Shown: positions 1-6,548, numbered from the stretch's first letter. The stretch is DNA of 9,329 nucleotides from JBDTMC01 sp039934475 (GCA_039934475.1 JBDTMC010000309.1:1-9329); one strand, 5' to 3'. Notes: a model not told the origin generated them from the sequence alone. A program made the numbers and translations.

Positions 1-10
1 AAGTGCAGGG

Positions 11-47
11 AGAAGTCTGTTTTCCCTTGACAAACCCCTATCATGGA
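11..47. repeat. Left arm of a perfect 37-bp inverted repeat bounding the window
   Basis: These 37 bases are the exact reverse complement of 9293-9329. The identity stops inward at position 48 (a here, t expected). With one gap it continues imperfectly through the CCATTTTTC motif at 52-60, matching the reverse complement of the array motif GGAAAAATTGGTACA. A TTGACA box at 27-32 faces inward but has no good -10 at 16-18 bp. Read outward on the minus strand, the repeat opens a frame beginning ATG-ATA-GGG that stays open to the window edge. This looks like the edge of a multicopy element, probably an insertion sequence. The family cannot be named because no transposase is visible. Positions 1-10 and 62-87 hold nothing else recognisable. 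Confidence 0.85.
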
Positions 48-87
48 AGTCCCATTTTTCGAGCCTGACCACTTGCGCCAGGGACTG

Positions 88-1032
88 CTAGGAGAGTATT
101 GAGGGGCCTAGATGTAGAGTTCCGCCGTTCGGTAGGGCTTCAAATGGTGGAACGGTGGGGTGTTTCGCGAGGGCGTGGAGTAGGTCCTGCCTGGGCTCGT
201 CGGCTCCGTCGTCGGCGAGTTGGAAGGTGCCCCAGTGGATGGCGAGGCTGCGCTGGGGCTGCAGGATGAGGTGGGCTTCCACGGCCTGGGCGGGGGAGAT
301 GTGGACAGGGGACATGAACCATTCCGGTTTGTAGGCACCGATGGGAAGAAGAGCGAGACGGGGCGAGCCGAAACGGGCGCGAATCTCGGCGAAATGGGGA
401 CCGAAGCCGGTGTCGGCGGCGAAGTAGATGGGTCCGGCGGGGGTCTCGATCCAATAGCTGCACCAGAGGGTTCGGTTGCGGTCAGTGAGGCTGCGGGCGG
501 AAAAGTGACGGGCGGGCATGCAGGTGATGGGGCCAGTGGATTGCCACCAGTCGAGTTCCGCGTCCACCTTCATTCCGTTGCGTTGGAGGAGGGCGGCGAC
601 TCCGAGGGGCACGATGAAGCGCGGGGCGTGGCGCGCGTGCAAGCGGCGAAGCGTGGGGAGATCGAGATGGTCGTAGTGGTTGTGGCTGAGCAGGACTGTT
701 GAGATGTGGGGCAGGTCCTCGAATCGCACACCTGGGGGCGCTTTGCGGCGGGGACCGGCCCAGGAGACGGGGCTGATGCGCTCACTCCAAACGGGATCGG
801 TGAGGATATTCTGACCGGCATGCTGGATGAGGACTGTCGAGTGATTGACGAGGGTTACGCGACAAACGGAACCATCGACGGCGGGCGCCGGTACTGTTGG
901 CGGTTGAGGTGGCGGCGTGATCCAAGGGGTGGGACGGCTGCTGAGTTTCCAGCGAAGGACCGCGCCGAAACCAAACGCCTGCGGCGCGCCTGGATTGAAG
1001 AAATGGATACCGTCGAAGTGATCAGAGTTCAA
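88..1032 (-). CDS. MBL-fold metal-dependent hydrolase, NAPE-PLD/UlaG-like
   Basis: This 314-residue protein is a probable metallo-beta-lactamase-fold hydrolase of the N-acyl-phosphatidylethanolamine phospholipase D-like group (COG2220). The metal ligands are visible: HNHYDH at residues 117-122, His176 in PARHFSARSLTDRNRTLW, Asp207 in FAADTGF and His266 in AIHWGTF. The N-terminal SDHFDGIHFFNPG and the SLTDRNR segment are typical of this group. No signal peptide or membrane segment is seen, so it is probably cytoplasmic or peripheral. The substrate is unknown; bacterial relatives have been assigned phospholipase or lactonase activity. The start is a TTG (1030-1032) that overlaps the end of the upstream gene by 11 bp with a weak GGGG upstream, which suggests translational coupling. 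The frame stays open further upstream, but the DHFDG start fits family N-termini. It is the last gene of a three-gene minus-strand operon. The family call is firm and the substrate is not. Confidence 0.92.
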   Translation of the reverse strand: MNSDHFDGIHFFNPGAPQAFGFGAVLRWKLSSRPTPWITPPPQPPTVPAPAVDGSVCRVTLVNHSTVLIQHAGQNILTDPVWSERISPVSWAGPRRKAPPGVRFEDLPHISTVLLSHNHYDHLDLPTLRRLHARHAPRFIVPLGVAALLQRNGMKVDAELDWWQSTGPITCMPARHFSARSLTDRNRTLWCSYWIETPAGPIYFAADTGFGPHFAEIRARFGSPRLALLPIGAYKPEWFMSPVHISPAQAVEAHLILQPQRSLAIHWGTFQLADDGADEPRQDLLHALAKHPTVPPFEALPNGGTLHLGPSILS

Positions 1033-1720
1033 GGTGCCCCAGATACTGCATCGCTGAGAGTTTGAATTTTTCGCGGATGTAGAAGACTTTGAGATCGGCT
1101 TCGCAGTCGATTTCCTGGTCGGCCATAGTAATGGGATTGGTGCGCGGGAAATGGATGCGGATGGTCATGGTGAGACCTTGCAGGTTCACTTCCACACGGT
1201 TGGCACGAAGGGCACGACCGGAACGGGTTCGGAGAACGGCCGAGTCTTTGGCGATTGTCTCAATGATGCCAGTTCCGGAGTGCGCGAGTTGGGCAGGCAC
1301 GCCGAAGAGCTCAAGCACGTAGTCAGACTCGGGTGGCGGGATGAGGGAATTGAGGGTGGAAGGGTCCAGTTTGTCGCTGCGCTGCTTGTAGAGCGCGGTG
1401 GCGTGTCGAACGGGGAGAGATCCGGCCCAGCGGACGAGGATGTCGGCCCGTTCCGGCAGTTTCTCCACCTTACCGGGACTGATACCGCCGAGAGGGCCGA
1501 GGGCGGCGTTGGAGCGAGTGGGGTCGGCGCCAGGAACGTCTCTATAGCTGAAGGGCCGATCCTCTTTCGTCCAGGTGAGGCGGACGGTGTGGGGGCGGGT
1601 CCAGGGGGAGTCTGTGAGAACGCGCTGAACCGTATCGTCGGTCCATCCAGGGAAGGCGGAGTCTTTCCAGTTGGCGCCGACGGCAAGCGACACGAACAGC
1701 AGGGCACAGCAGAAGCGCAT
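1022..1720 (-). CDS. Secreted protein of unknown function (acidobacterial family)
   Basis: I do not recognise a named domain in these 232 residues. Residues 1-16 form a signal peptide (hydrophobic ALLFVSLAVGA, likely cleaved before Asn17), so the product should be exported. The rest is soluble. It has a variable Pro/Gly-rich stretch (residues 58-88), a core including ILVRWAGSLPVRHA (residues 94-107) and YVLELFGVP (residues 134-142), and a C-terminal strand-rich block ending FKLSAMQYLGHLEL. From memory, this layout (RW.SALPV..A, FP.T..IT..D, F....M.Y.GKLEL) recurs in multicopy secreted proteins of Acidobacteria, whose function is unknown. The ATG at 1718-1720 has only a weak GAAG ahead of it. 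It lies 25 bp downstream of the DUF362 gene and overlaps the MBL hydrolase gene by 11 bp, so the three are probably co-transcribed. One internal Cys pairing is unlikely because only Cys206 remains after processing. Confidence 0.8.
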   Translation of the reverse strand: MRFCCALLFVSLAVGANWKDSAFPGWTDDTVQRVLTDSPWTRPHTVRLTWTKEDRPFSYRDVPGADPTRSNAALGPLGGISPGKVEKLPERADILVRWAGSLPVRHATALYKQRSDKLDPSTLNSLIPPPESDYVLELFGVPAQLAHSGTGIIETIAKDSAVLRTRSGRALRANRVEVNLQGLTMTIRIHFPRTNPITMADQEIDCEADLKVFYIREKFKLSAMQYLGHLEL

Positions 1721-1745
1721 CTAACTTCAGGATATCGTCTTGCAC

Positions 1746-3008
1746 CTACGTGATGGTGACCCAGGAGATAGCATCGCCAGGAGCCTGTACGTTGGTTTTG
1801 ACGGCACGGGTGTGAACGGCGTAACGCCCCGCGGGCACGAGAGCGCCGGAAGTGGCGCGGCCGTCCCAAGTCAGGGAGTCGCGTACGCCGGCAGCGACTG
1901 AGGCTTGGGGGGCGACGGTACGCAGAAGGGTAGCGGTTGGGGACTGGTCAGTAAGGCTGAGAACCTCGACGAAGCGTATAACTGCCTCGGAGAAGACTTG
2001 GGTGATGCCGAGTGTTTGGCCTGCGGAAGGACTGAACGATGGGACGCTCAGTGTGGGCAGGGCGACGTTGGGGGGCGTTGCTGTCCGGGCGAAGGTGCGG
2101 GGCGTGAAAGAAGCGCCGCTAACCGTGATCTTTGTCAGGTCAGTGGGACCAAAGCCGAGCTTGCCGAGGGTGGAGAGATGGGGAACAGCGGACAGTGGAA
2201 CTCTCATCACAGAGAGCGCCACGCTGTCCACGGACACGGCGTTACTGCCGGCGAGGACGAGGTCCATCTGCACGGGAGTTCCGTTAAGGGGTCCCGGTCC
2301 TTCCATGCCGTAGACGCCGTCGATGATCGCGTAGTCGATCTTTTTCAGACGGTTGGAGTCGACGATGCTCATCGTCAGGCCGCGGTCGTGAAGGGCGAAG
2401 CGGCCCTGCGGGTGAGGCGCCGCGAGGTAGCTCTTGATGTCGATAATGCCGAACAGGTTCTTGCAAGATGCGGTGGCGCCGGACAGAGCGTGCGTTTTCA
2501 ATTTGGCGACGCTGATAAAGAACGAATTGGGCTGATTGAGTAGCGTGGCCATCCAGAAGGCTCCGTAGTTATAGCCGCTGGGCACAGGAGTCAGCGCGGT
2601 AGGCTGGGATCCTAAATCGACCAGAGAGACGCGCGGATGATAGGACCGAAAGAAACTATAGCCGCAGGCATCGAAAAAGGCTCCCGGGCGACCGGCTTCG
2701 ACAATGATGACGGCAGCGGCTCCGGCATTGAGGGCGAGATCGACGACACAGCGGACGACTTCGGGGTCCGTAGTGGCTCCGGACGAGGCGGGTAGCGCGG
2801 CAACGAGATTGGGCTTGATGAAGACCGTTTTGCCGGAGAGTCTGGTTCCGGGCCATGTACCAGTGGCGGCGATGGCGGCGGAAGTGGCCTGGTAGGGATC
2901 GGAATTGGAGCCAACGCCGACAACAGCGTTGGCAGTGGCGGCGCCTGCCGGAAGCGCAGCGGCAGCTAGAGTAGCGCTGCCCGATTGAAGAAACCTTCTA
3001 CGGTCCAT
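1746..3008 (-). CDS. Tat-exported DUF362 protein with C-terminal FlgD-like Ig domain
   Basis: This 420-residue protein begins with a twin-arginine signal (RRRFLQ at residues 3-8, then an Ala-rich h-region ending near residue 28), implying export of a folded protein. Residues 60-290 match DUF362: FIKPNLV (63-69), KLKTH...GATASCKNLFGI (169-188), DGVYGMEGPGPLNGTP (230-245) and SVDSVA (259-264). DUF362 often comes with 4Fe-4S ferredoxin domains; none is visible here, since the few Cys residues do not form CxxCxxC clusters. After a Pro/Ser linker (about 310-330), residues 333-406 look like a FlgD-type Ig fold, with LTWDGRATSGALVPAGRYAV near 379-398. That domain usually sits at the C-terminus of surface proteins. 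Start: ATG at 3006-3008 with a GAGGG Shine-Dalgarno about 9 nt upstream. It is the first gene of the minus-strand operon and its biochemical role is unknown. Confidence 0.88.
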   Translation of the reverse strand: MDRRRFLQSGSATLAAAALPAGAATANAVVGVGSNSDPYQATSAAIAATGTWPGTRLSGKTVFIKPNLVAALPASSGATTDPEVVRCVVDLALNAGAAAVIIVEAGRPGAFFDACGYSFFRSYHPRVSLVDLGSQPTALTPVPSGYNYGAFWMATLLNQPNSFFISVAKLKTHALSGATASCKNLFGIIDIKSYLAAPHPQGRFALHDRGLTMSIVDSNRLKKIDYAIIDGVYGMEGPGPLNGTPVQMDLVLAGSNAVSVDSVALSVMRVPLSAVPHLSTLGKLGFGPTDLTKITVSGASFTPRTFARTATPPNVALPTLSVPSFSPSAGQTLGITQVFSEAVIRFVEVLSLTDQSPTATLLRTVAPQASVAAGVRDSLTWDGRATSGALVPAGRYAVHTRAVKTNVQAPGDAISWVTIT

Positions 3009-3079
3009 GAATGATTGCCCTCGCTGCGACTGGATGGAACCGTAAAGATAGCATACGGGCGAGCGGGTAAAGTAGTTAT
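3009..3079. promoter_or_regulatory. Divergent intergenic region
   Basis: These 71 bp separate two divergent genes and must carry both promoters. Toward the minus strand there is a clear Shine-Dalgarno (GAGGG) and a possible -10 (TATGCT, plus-strand 3050-3055), but no convincing -35. Toward the plus strand, TAAAGT (3068-3073) lies exactly 6 nt before the GTG start at 3080. This is a possible -10 for a leaderless transcript, again without a good -35. No strong palindrome was found. Confidence 0.4.
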
Positions 3080-3700
3080 GTGACCCTCGATTATCAAGGT
3101 GCGGTACTGAACGTTCTGCTGCTTTGGCTGATAATTACGCCACACGAGTTTGCCCATGCGTGGGTGGCCACAAAACTAGGAGACGACACTCCGGAGCTGG
3201 AAGGCCGGGTAACGTTGCACCCGACGGCGCACGTGGACTGGTTAGGGACGGTGGTACTTCCAGGGTTAACCTCTTTGTTCGGCTTAGGATTGCTGGGATG
3301 GGGGAAGCCAGTGAACACGGATCTGCGCAAGTTACGAGGGGGCTTGAACGGCCTGGCGTTAGTGGCATTGGCGGGACCGGCGAGCAATGTTTTGCTGGCT
3401 TTGGTACTGGGACTGATTGCAATGGTGAGCCGGACGATCTTTCCGGAGATCTTCGATTTTGCGGGACGGGGGGTGTATTTGAGCCTCTACCTGGCGATAT
3501 TGAATCTGATGCCTGCGCCACCACTAGATGGCTCGAAGCTGCTGCTGGCGGCGCGCGTGCCGATGGTGATTTACAACGAATTGTCACGCTTTGGCTTTGT
3601 TCTGCTGATTTTGTTGCTGTCGTTTACGGGTTTGGGACGGTGGATGGGAGTGGTGAGTTATGAAGGGACACGGGGAATATTGCGCCTATTCGGGCAGTAA
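3080..3700 (+). CDS. Site-2 protease family (M50) membrane metalloprotease
   Basis: This 206-residue integral membrane protein carries the M50 zinc site. HEFAH lies at residues 22-26 inside the first hydrophobic helix, and NLMPAPPLDG lies at 142-151, with Asp150 as the third ligand. AGPASN (98-103) is the conserved AGP.xN motif that precedes a further transmembrane helix (residues about 102-118). Other hydrophobic segments lie at about 57-75, 132-148 and 171-185. There is no PDZ domain and the length is about 200, so it belongs to the compact YwhC-like M50B group rather than to RseP. Substrates of that group are largely unknown. The start is GTG at 3080-3082. An overlapping ATG at 3078 is out of frame and followed at once by a stop. 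There is no good Shine-Dalgarno. It is divergent from the DUF362 operon, and the downstream gene has its own promoter. Confidence 0.92.
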   Translation: MTLDYQGAVLNVLLLWLIITPHEFAHAWVATKLGDDTPELEGRVTLHPTAHVDWLGTVVLPGLTSLFGLGLLGWGKPVNTDLRKLRGGLNGLALVALAGPASNVLLALVLGLIAMVSRTIFPEIFDFAGRGVYLSLYLAILNLMPAPPLDGSKLLLAARVPMVIYNELSRFGFVLLILLLSFTGLGRWMGVVSYEGTRGILRLFGQ

Positions 3701-3707
3701 ATTTCGT

Positions 3708-3724
3708 GTAAAAAAGAGTTTTAC
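3708..3724. promoter_or_regulatory. Operator-like palindrome overlapping the -35
   Basis: The sequence GTAAAA-aagag-TTTTAC is a perfect 6-bp inverted repeat with a 5-bp spacer. It overlaps the -35 hexamer (3720-3725) of the binding-protein promoter, the usual place for a repressor site. It could instead be a feeble hairpin at the end of the protease gene, but the stem is AT-rich and no T-run follows. No regulator gene lies next to it. The operator role is inferred from position and symmetry only. Confidence 0.4.
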
Positions 3725-3748
3725 TGCGCGGCGAAACATCGTTATAGT
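3720..3748 (+). promoter_or_regulatory. Sigma70-type promoter of the substrate-binding protein gene
   Basis: TTTACT (-35, 3720-3725), a 17-bp spacer and TATAGT (-10, 3743-3748) match the sigma70 consensus at 4/6 and 5/6. The -10 ends only 6 nt before the ATG at 3755 and no Shine-Dalgarno lies in between. Transcription would therefore start at or within 1-2 nt of the A of the ATG, giving a leaderless mRNA. Confidence 0.7.
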
Positions 3749-3754
3749 GTTCGT

Positions 3755-4744
3755 ATGAAACGGATTGTCCTCATTCCGGTGGGCGCTTGCGCCCTGTTTG
3801 CGTTGACTGGTTGCGGTGGAGGAAAGGAGCGTCACGACGTCACCGAGAAGTACATCCTGGTGGTGGCGAACAAGAAACTTTCGTACTGGCAATCGGCGGC
3901 GGCAGGGCTGATGGACGCGGCCAAGCAGATGGGCGTACAGGCAGAAGTGGCGGGTCCGGACACCTACGAGCCGAAGGAAGAAGTAGAAGCGTTTGCGCGC
4001 ACCGTGGACAAGAATCCGTCGGGCATTCTGGTTTCAGCGGCGGACGCGAAGATGTTGCAAGCGTCGATTGATAGCGCCGTCGCCAAGGGCATTCCGGTCA
4101 TCACGATGGATTCCGATTCTCCGGGAAGCAAAAGGCTAACCTTCGTGGGTACGAACAACTACCTGGCGGGGCAGATGGGTGGACGGGTGGCTGCGAAGGC
4201 GTTGGGCGGGAAAGGCAACGTGGTGGTGTATACGATGCCTGGGCAGACGAACCTGGAGGAGCGCCTGGATGGATACAAGACCGTTTTTGCGCAAAACCCG
4301 GGGATCAAGATCGTAGAGACGGTAGATGTGCATGGCGATCCACGAATTGCCTTCGACCGGACGAAGGAGATTCTGCAGCAGGGCAAGCTAAAGCCGGATG
4401 GGTTTGTTTGCCTGGAAGCGACTGCCTGCGCGGAGGTGGCGGAAGTGCTTTCGCGGGAGAAGGCGACGGGCAAAGTTGTTGTGGCTATGGATGCCGCGCC
4501 GGAGACACTGGAGGGAATCCAGAAGGGCTTGATTAACGCCACGATCGCACAGAAGCCGTATAGCATGGCGTTCTATGGCCTGAAGGTTTTGGACGATTTG
4601 TATCACTACAAGCCGGCGAAACTGGACGCCGACGGGGCGATGGACAGTAAAGCCCATCTACCCAATTTCATCGACACGGGCGCGCAGTTGGTGGACAAGG
4701 GAAATGTGGATGCGTTCCTGAAGGCCATAACACCGGCGCAATAA
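3755..4744 (+). CDS. Periplasmic sugar-binding lipoprotein, RbsB-like (ABC transporter SBP)
   Basis: This 329-residue periplasmic-binding protein of the ribose/galactose (type I, Peripla_BP_4) fold is probably a membrane-anchored solute receptor. Residues 1-20 form a lipoprotein signal with lipobox LTGC (17-20), so Cys20 would be lipidated. The N-lobe starts at YILVVANKKLSYWQSAAAGL (33-52). It is followed by GILVSAADAKML..SIDSAVAKGIPVITMDSD (90-121), the typical 'which ligand, which site' strand-helix pattern. The cross-over TFVGTNNYLAGQMGG (129-143) and the C-lobe GKGNVVVYTMPG...ERLDGYK (152-174), DGFVCLEATACAEV (215-228) and VVVAMDAAPE (241-250) complete the fold. The ligand is probably a sugar or similar small polar molecule and cannot be read from the sequence. 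No ATPase or permease gene is adjacent, so it is an orphan here. It has its own promoter with an operator-like palindrome. The sigma-factor gene follows after 63 bp with no obvious terminator. Confidence 0.93.
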   Translation: MKRIVLIPVGACALFALTGCGGGKERHDVTEKYILVVANKKLSYWQSAAAGLMDAAKQMGVQAEVAGPDTYEPKEEVEAFARTVDKNPSGILVSAADAKMLQASIDSAVAKGIPVITMDSDSPGSKRLTFVGTNNYLAGQMGGRVAAKALGGKGNVVVYTMPGQTNLEERLDGYKTVFAQNPGIKIVETVDVHGDPRIAFDRTKEILQQGKLKPDGFVCLEATACAEVAEVLSREKATGKVVVAMDAAPETLEGIQKGLINATIAQKPYSMAFYGLKVLDDLYHYKPAKLDADGAMDSKAHLPNFIDTGAQLVDKGNVDAFLKAITPAQ

Positions 4745-4807
4745 GTCGAATTTGTACGGAAGAAAACCAGTGCGTGGCGCGTCCAAGCAGTCGGAAAGAG
4801 ACGCAGG

Positions 4808-5398
4808 ATGGCGGCACTGGAGAACACGATTGTGACGGTGGACGAACCCGGCGACGGGCGACTAATAGCCGCCTGCCAGCAGGGCGATCGCGAAGCCTTC
4901 CGGGTTCTGTTTGAGCGCCACCAGCGCCGGGTGTGGTCCATTGCATGGCACTTCACGGGCGACGAGGCGGCCGCCCGCGATATCTCACAGCAAGTCTTTT
5001 TGAAGCTGTTTCATACCATCGGGCAGTTTCGCTCCGATTCCCATTTTTCAACATGGCTCTACCGGCTGGTGGCGAACGCTTGCCTGGATGAACGGCGGAA
5101 GCTGCGGCGATGGCTGTCGTTGGACTTTTTACGCGAGCGGCGAGGCAGTGAGGCGAGTTGGGAGCCGACGGCTGAGGTCCGGTTGGTTGGACAACAGATG
5201 GCGGAGATAGTGCGAAGGGCAGTGGCGAAACTGCCGCCAAAGCTACGGATGGTGGTGCTGCTGAAGCATTTCGAGGAGCTTTCCTATGAGGAGATGGCGG
5301 CGGCTTTGGGCTGTTCGAAGGGGACTGTGGCGTCGCGGTTGAACCGGGGGCATCGGGAACTGGCGCAGAGGCTGGCGCATTTGCGAGGGGCGTTGTAA
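4808..5398 (+). CDS. ECF RNA polymerase sigma factor (sigma-70 family)
   Basis: This 196-residue extracytoplasmic-function sigma factor has only regions 2 and 4. Region 2 spans about residues 28-100: DREAFRVLFERHQRRVWSIA for 2.1, then ARDISQQVFLKLFHTIGQFR and FSTWLYRLVANACLDERRK for 2.2-2.4. The linker is about 100-135. Region 4 spans about 136-190: LPPKLRMVVLLKHFEELSYEEMAAALGC, followed by the helix-turn-helix recognition helix KGTVASRLNRGHREL. The ATG at 4808 follows GCAGG by one base and GGAAAGAG at a longer distance, so the exact start is uncertain within a few codons. Its stop overlaps the start of the anti-sigma gene (TAATG), so the two are translationally coupled. It should direct polymerase to promoters controlled through that anti-sigma. 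No matching ECF promoter could be identified here with confidence. Confidence 0.95.
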   Translation: MAALENTIVTVDEPGDGRLIAACQQGDREAFRVLFERHQRRVWSIAWHFTGDEAAARDISQQVFLKLFHTIGQFRSDSHFSTWLYRLVANACLDERRKLRRWLSLDFLRERRGSEASWEPTAEVRLVGQQMAEIVRRAVAKLPPKLRMVVLLKHFEELSYEEMAAALGCSKGTVASRLNRGHRELAQRLAHLRGAL

Positions 5399-6492
5399 TG
5401 GAACACGTGCGAGAAGAGCTTTCGGCTTATTGTCTGCGGGAATTGCCCGTGGCGGAGGCGCGCCGGGTGGACGAGCATCTGACGAAGTGCGAGGCGTGCC
5501 GCCGGGAGTGGGAAGAAGTGCGGGTGGGTGTAGAACTGGCGCGGCGGATGAGAGCGGCGGATGCCCCAGCGGAGGTGTGGCATTCGGTGGAGGCCGGGCT
5601 GGGCGAGCGGGCGTTCCCGGTTTGGAAGGTGGCGGCCGCGCTAGTGGCCACTGCCGCGGTTGCAGCCGTTGTGCTGTGGCCACGCCCGGAGGTGGGCCCG
5701 ATGTGGAACGTAACGCGTTTAGCCGGAGAGCCGGAACTCGCAGGGCGGCGGATGGAGGCGGAAGGAAAGCTGGCGCGAGGGCAACGAGTGGTGACCGATG
5801 GGGCCTCAAGGGTACAGATCAACGTGGGGGACATCGGCCGCGTGGAAGTGGAAGGGGACTCCCGGGTGAAGTTGGTTGATGGGGGCGCAAACCAGCACCG
5901 GTTGTCTTTGGAGAAGGGCAAGCTGAGTGCGTTCATCTGGGCCCCGCCAGGGCAGTTTTTTGTCGATACGGCATCGGCGGTGGCGGTGGATCTGGGGTGC
6001 GCTTACACGTTGGAGACGACCGAAGAGGGTCGCGGGGTATTGGAAGTGACGTCGGGCTGGGTTGCTTTCGAGTGGAAGGGGCGGGAGTCGTTTGTACCGG
6101 CGGGGGCACGTTGTGTGACTCAGCCGAGGCTGGGGCCTGGCACTCCGTATTTCACTGACGCGAGCACCGAGTTTCGTGTGGCGCTGGAGCGGTTTGACCA
6201 CTCGCCAATAAATGCGTCTGACCCCTTTTTGGGTGAGGTGTTGGGGGCGGCTCGGGAGAGGGACGCGTTTACGGTGTGGCACTTGCTGGGACGCACGTCG
6301 GGTTCGGACCGGGGGAAGGTCTACGACCGGCTGGCGGAGTTGGTTCCACCTCCCGCTGGGGTAACCCGCGAGGCTGTGGTTCGCGGTGAGCGTAGGGCGT
6401 CAGACCAGTGGTGGGACGGCCTGGGATTGGGCACGGCCCGCTGGTGGCGAGGGTGGAAGGGCGCGGTTCCAGGAACAAGTTCGCAGCAGTAA
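5398..6492 (+). CDS. Membrane anti-sigma factor: zinc finger + TM + FecR domain
   Basis: This 364-residue protein combines a cytoplasmic anti-sigma zinc finger with an exported FecR-like sensor. Residues 12-34 carry the ZAS/zf-HC2 ligands (Cys12 and His27-x3-Cys31-x2-Cys34). One transmembrane helix follows at about residues 77-94 (VAAALVATAAVAAVVL). Residues 125-225 resemble FecR: LARGQRVVTDGASRVQINVGDIGRVEVEGDSRV..., then LSLEKGKLSAFIWAPPGQFFVDTASAVAVDLGCAYTLE. The tail (about 250-364) is a Trp-rich extension (VWHLLGRTS, LVPPPAGVTREAVVRG, QWWDGLGLGTARWW). I recall it in acidobacterial FecR proteins, but it has no name I know. The ATG overlaps the sigma stop, with GAGGGG about 9 nt upstream. 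It probably holds the ECF sigma at the membrane until a periplasmic signal or proteolysis frees it. No TonB receptor gene is nearby, so iron-siderophore signalling of the FecIRA kind is not supported. Confidence 0.88.
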   Translation: MEHVREELSAYCLRELPVAEARRVDEHLTKCEACRREWEEVRVGVELARRMRAADAPAEVWHSVEAGLGERAFPVWKVAAALVATAAVAAVVLWPRPEVGPMWNVTRLAGEPELAGRRMEAEGKLARGQRVVTDGASRVQINVGDIGRVEVEGDSRVKLVDGGANQHRLSLEKGKLSAFIWAPPGQFFVDTASAVAVDLGCAYTLETTEEGRGVLEVTSGWVAFEWKGRESFVPAGARCVTQPRLGPGTPYFTDASTEFRVALERFDHSPINASDPFLGEVLGAARERDAFTVWHLLGRTSGSDRGKVYDRLAELVPPPAGVTREAVVRGERRASDQWWDGLGLGTARWWRGWKGAVPGTSSQQ

Positions 6493-6493
6493 C

Positions 6494-6510
6494 GGCGCGG
6501 TTTTCGCGCC
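6494..6510 (+). other. GC-rich stem-loop between anti-sigma gene and third operon gene
   Basis: GGCGCG-gtttt-CGCGCC is a perfect 6-bp stem with a 5-nt loop, starting one base after the anti-sigma stop. No T-run follows, so it is not a standard intrinsic terminator. It may reduce read-through or protect the 3' end of the upstream message. The role is inferred. Confidence 0.5.
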
Positions 6511-6537
6511 GAATATCCATCGACGGTGAAACAAGAC

Positions 6538-6545
6538 AGGAGAGG
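6538..6545 (+). promoter_or_regulatory. Strong Shine-Dalgarno deciding the start of the third operon gene
   Basis: AGGAGAGG lies 3-6 nt ahead of the ATG at 6549. The open frame extends upstream into the anti-sigma gene, so this site, together with the signal peptide that follows it, fixes the real start at 6549. Confidence 0.8.
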
Positions 6546-6548
6546 TGT

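Noticed and set aside
27..32. Complete inward promoter in the terminal repeat
   Set aside because: TTGACA is present, but no -10 hexamer occurs 16-18 bp downstream on either copy; at most it is a half promoter.
220..702. Plus-strand frame opposite the MBL hydrolase
   Set aside because: It is a Gly/Glu-rich antisense shadow of a gene whose metal-binding motifs are intact; it has no independent support.
1151..2543. Plus-strand frames opposite the secreted protein and DUF362 genes
   Set aside because: Compositionally they are antisense shadows, with no signal peptide, domain or Shine-Dalgarno.
5398..6492. Iron-uptake FecR regulator
   Set aside because: The zinc-finger fusion, the Trp-rich tail and the absence of a TonB-dependent receptor gene do not support an iron-specific role.
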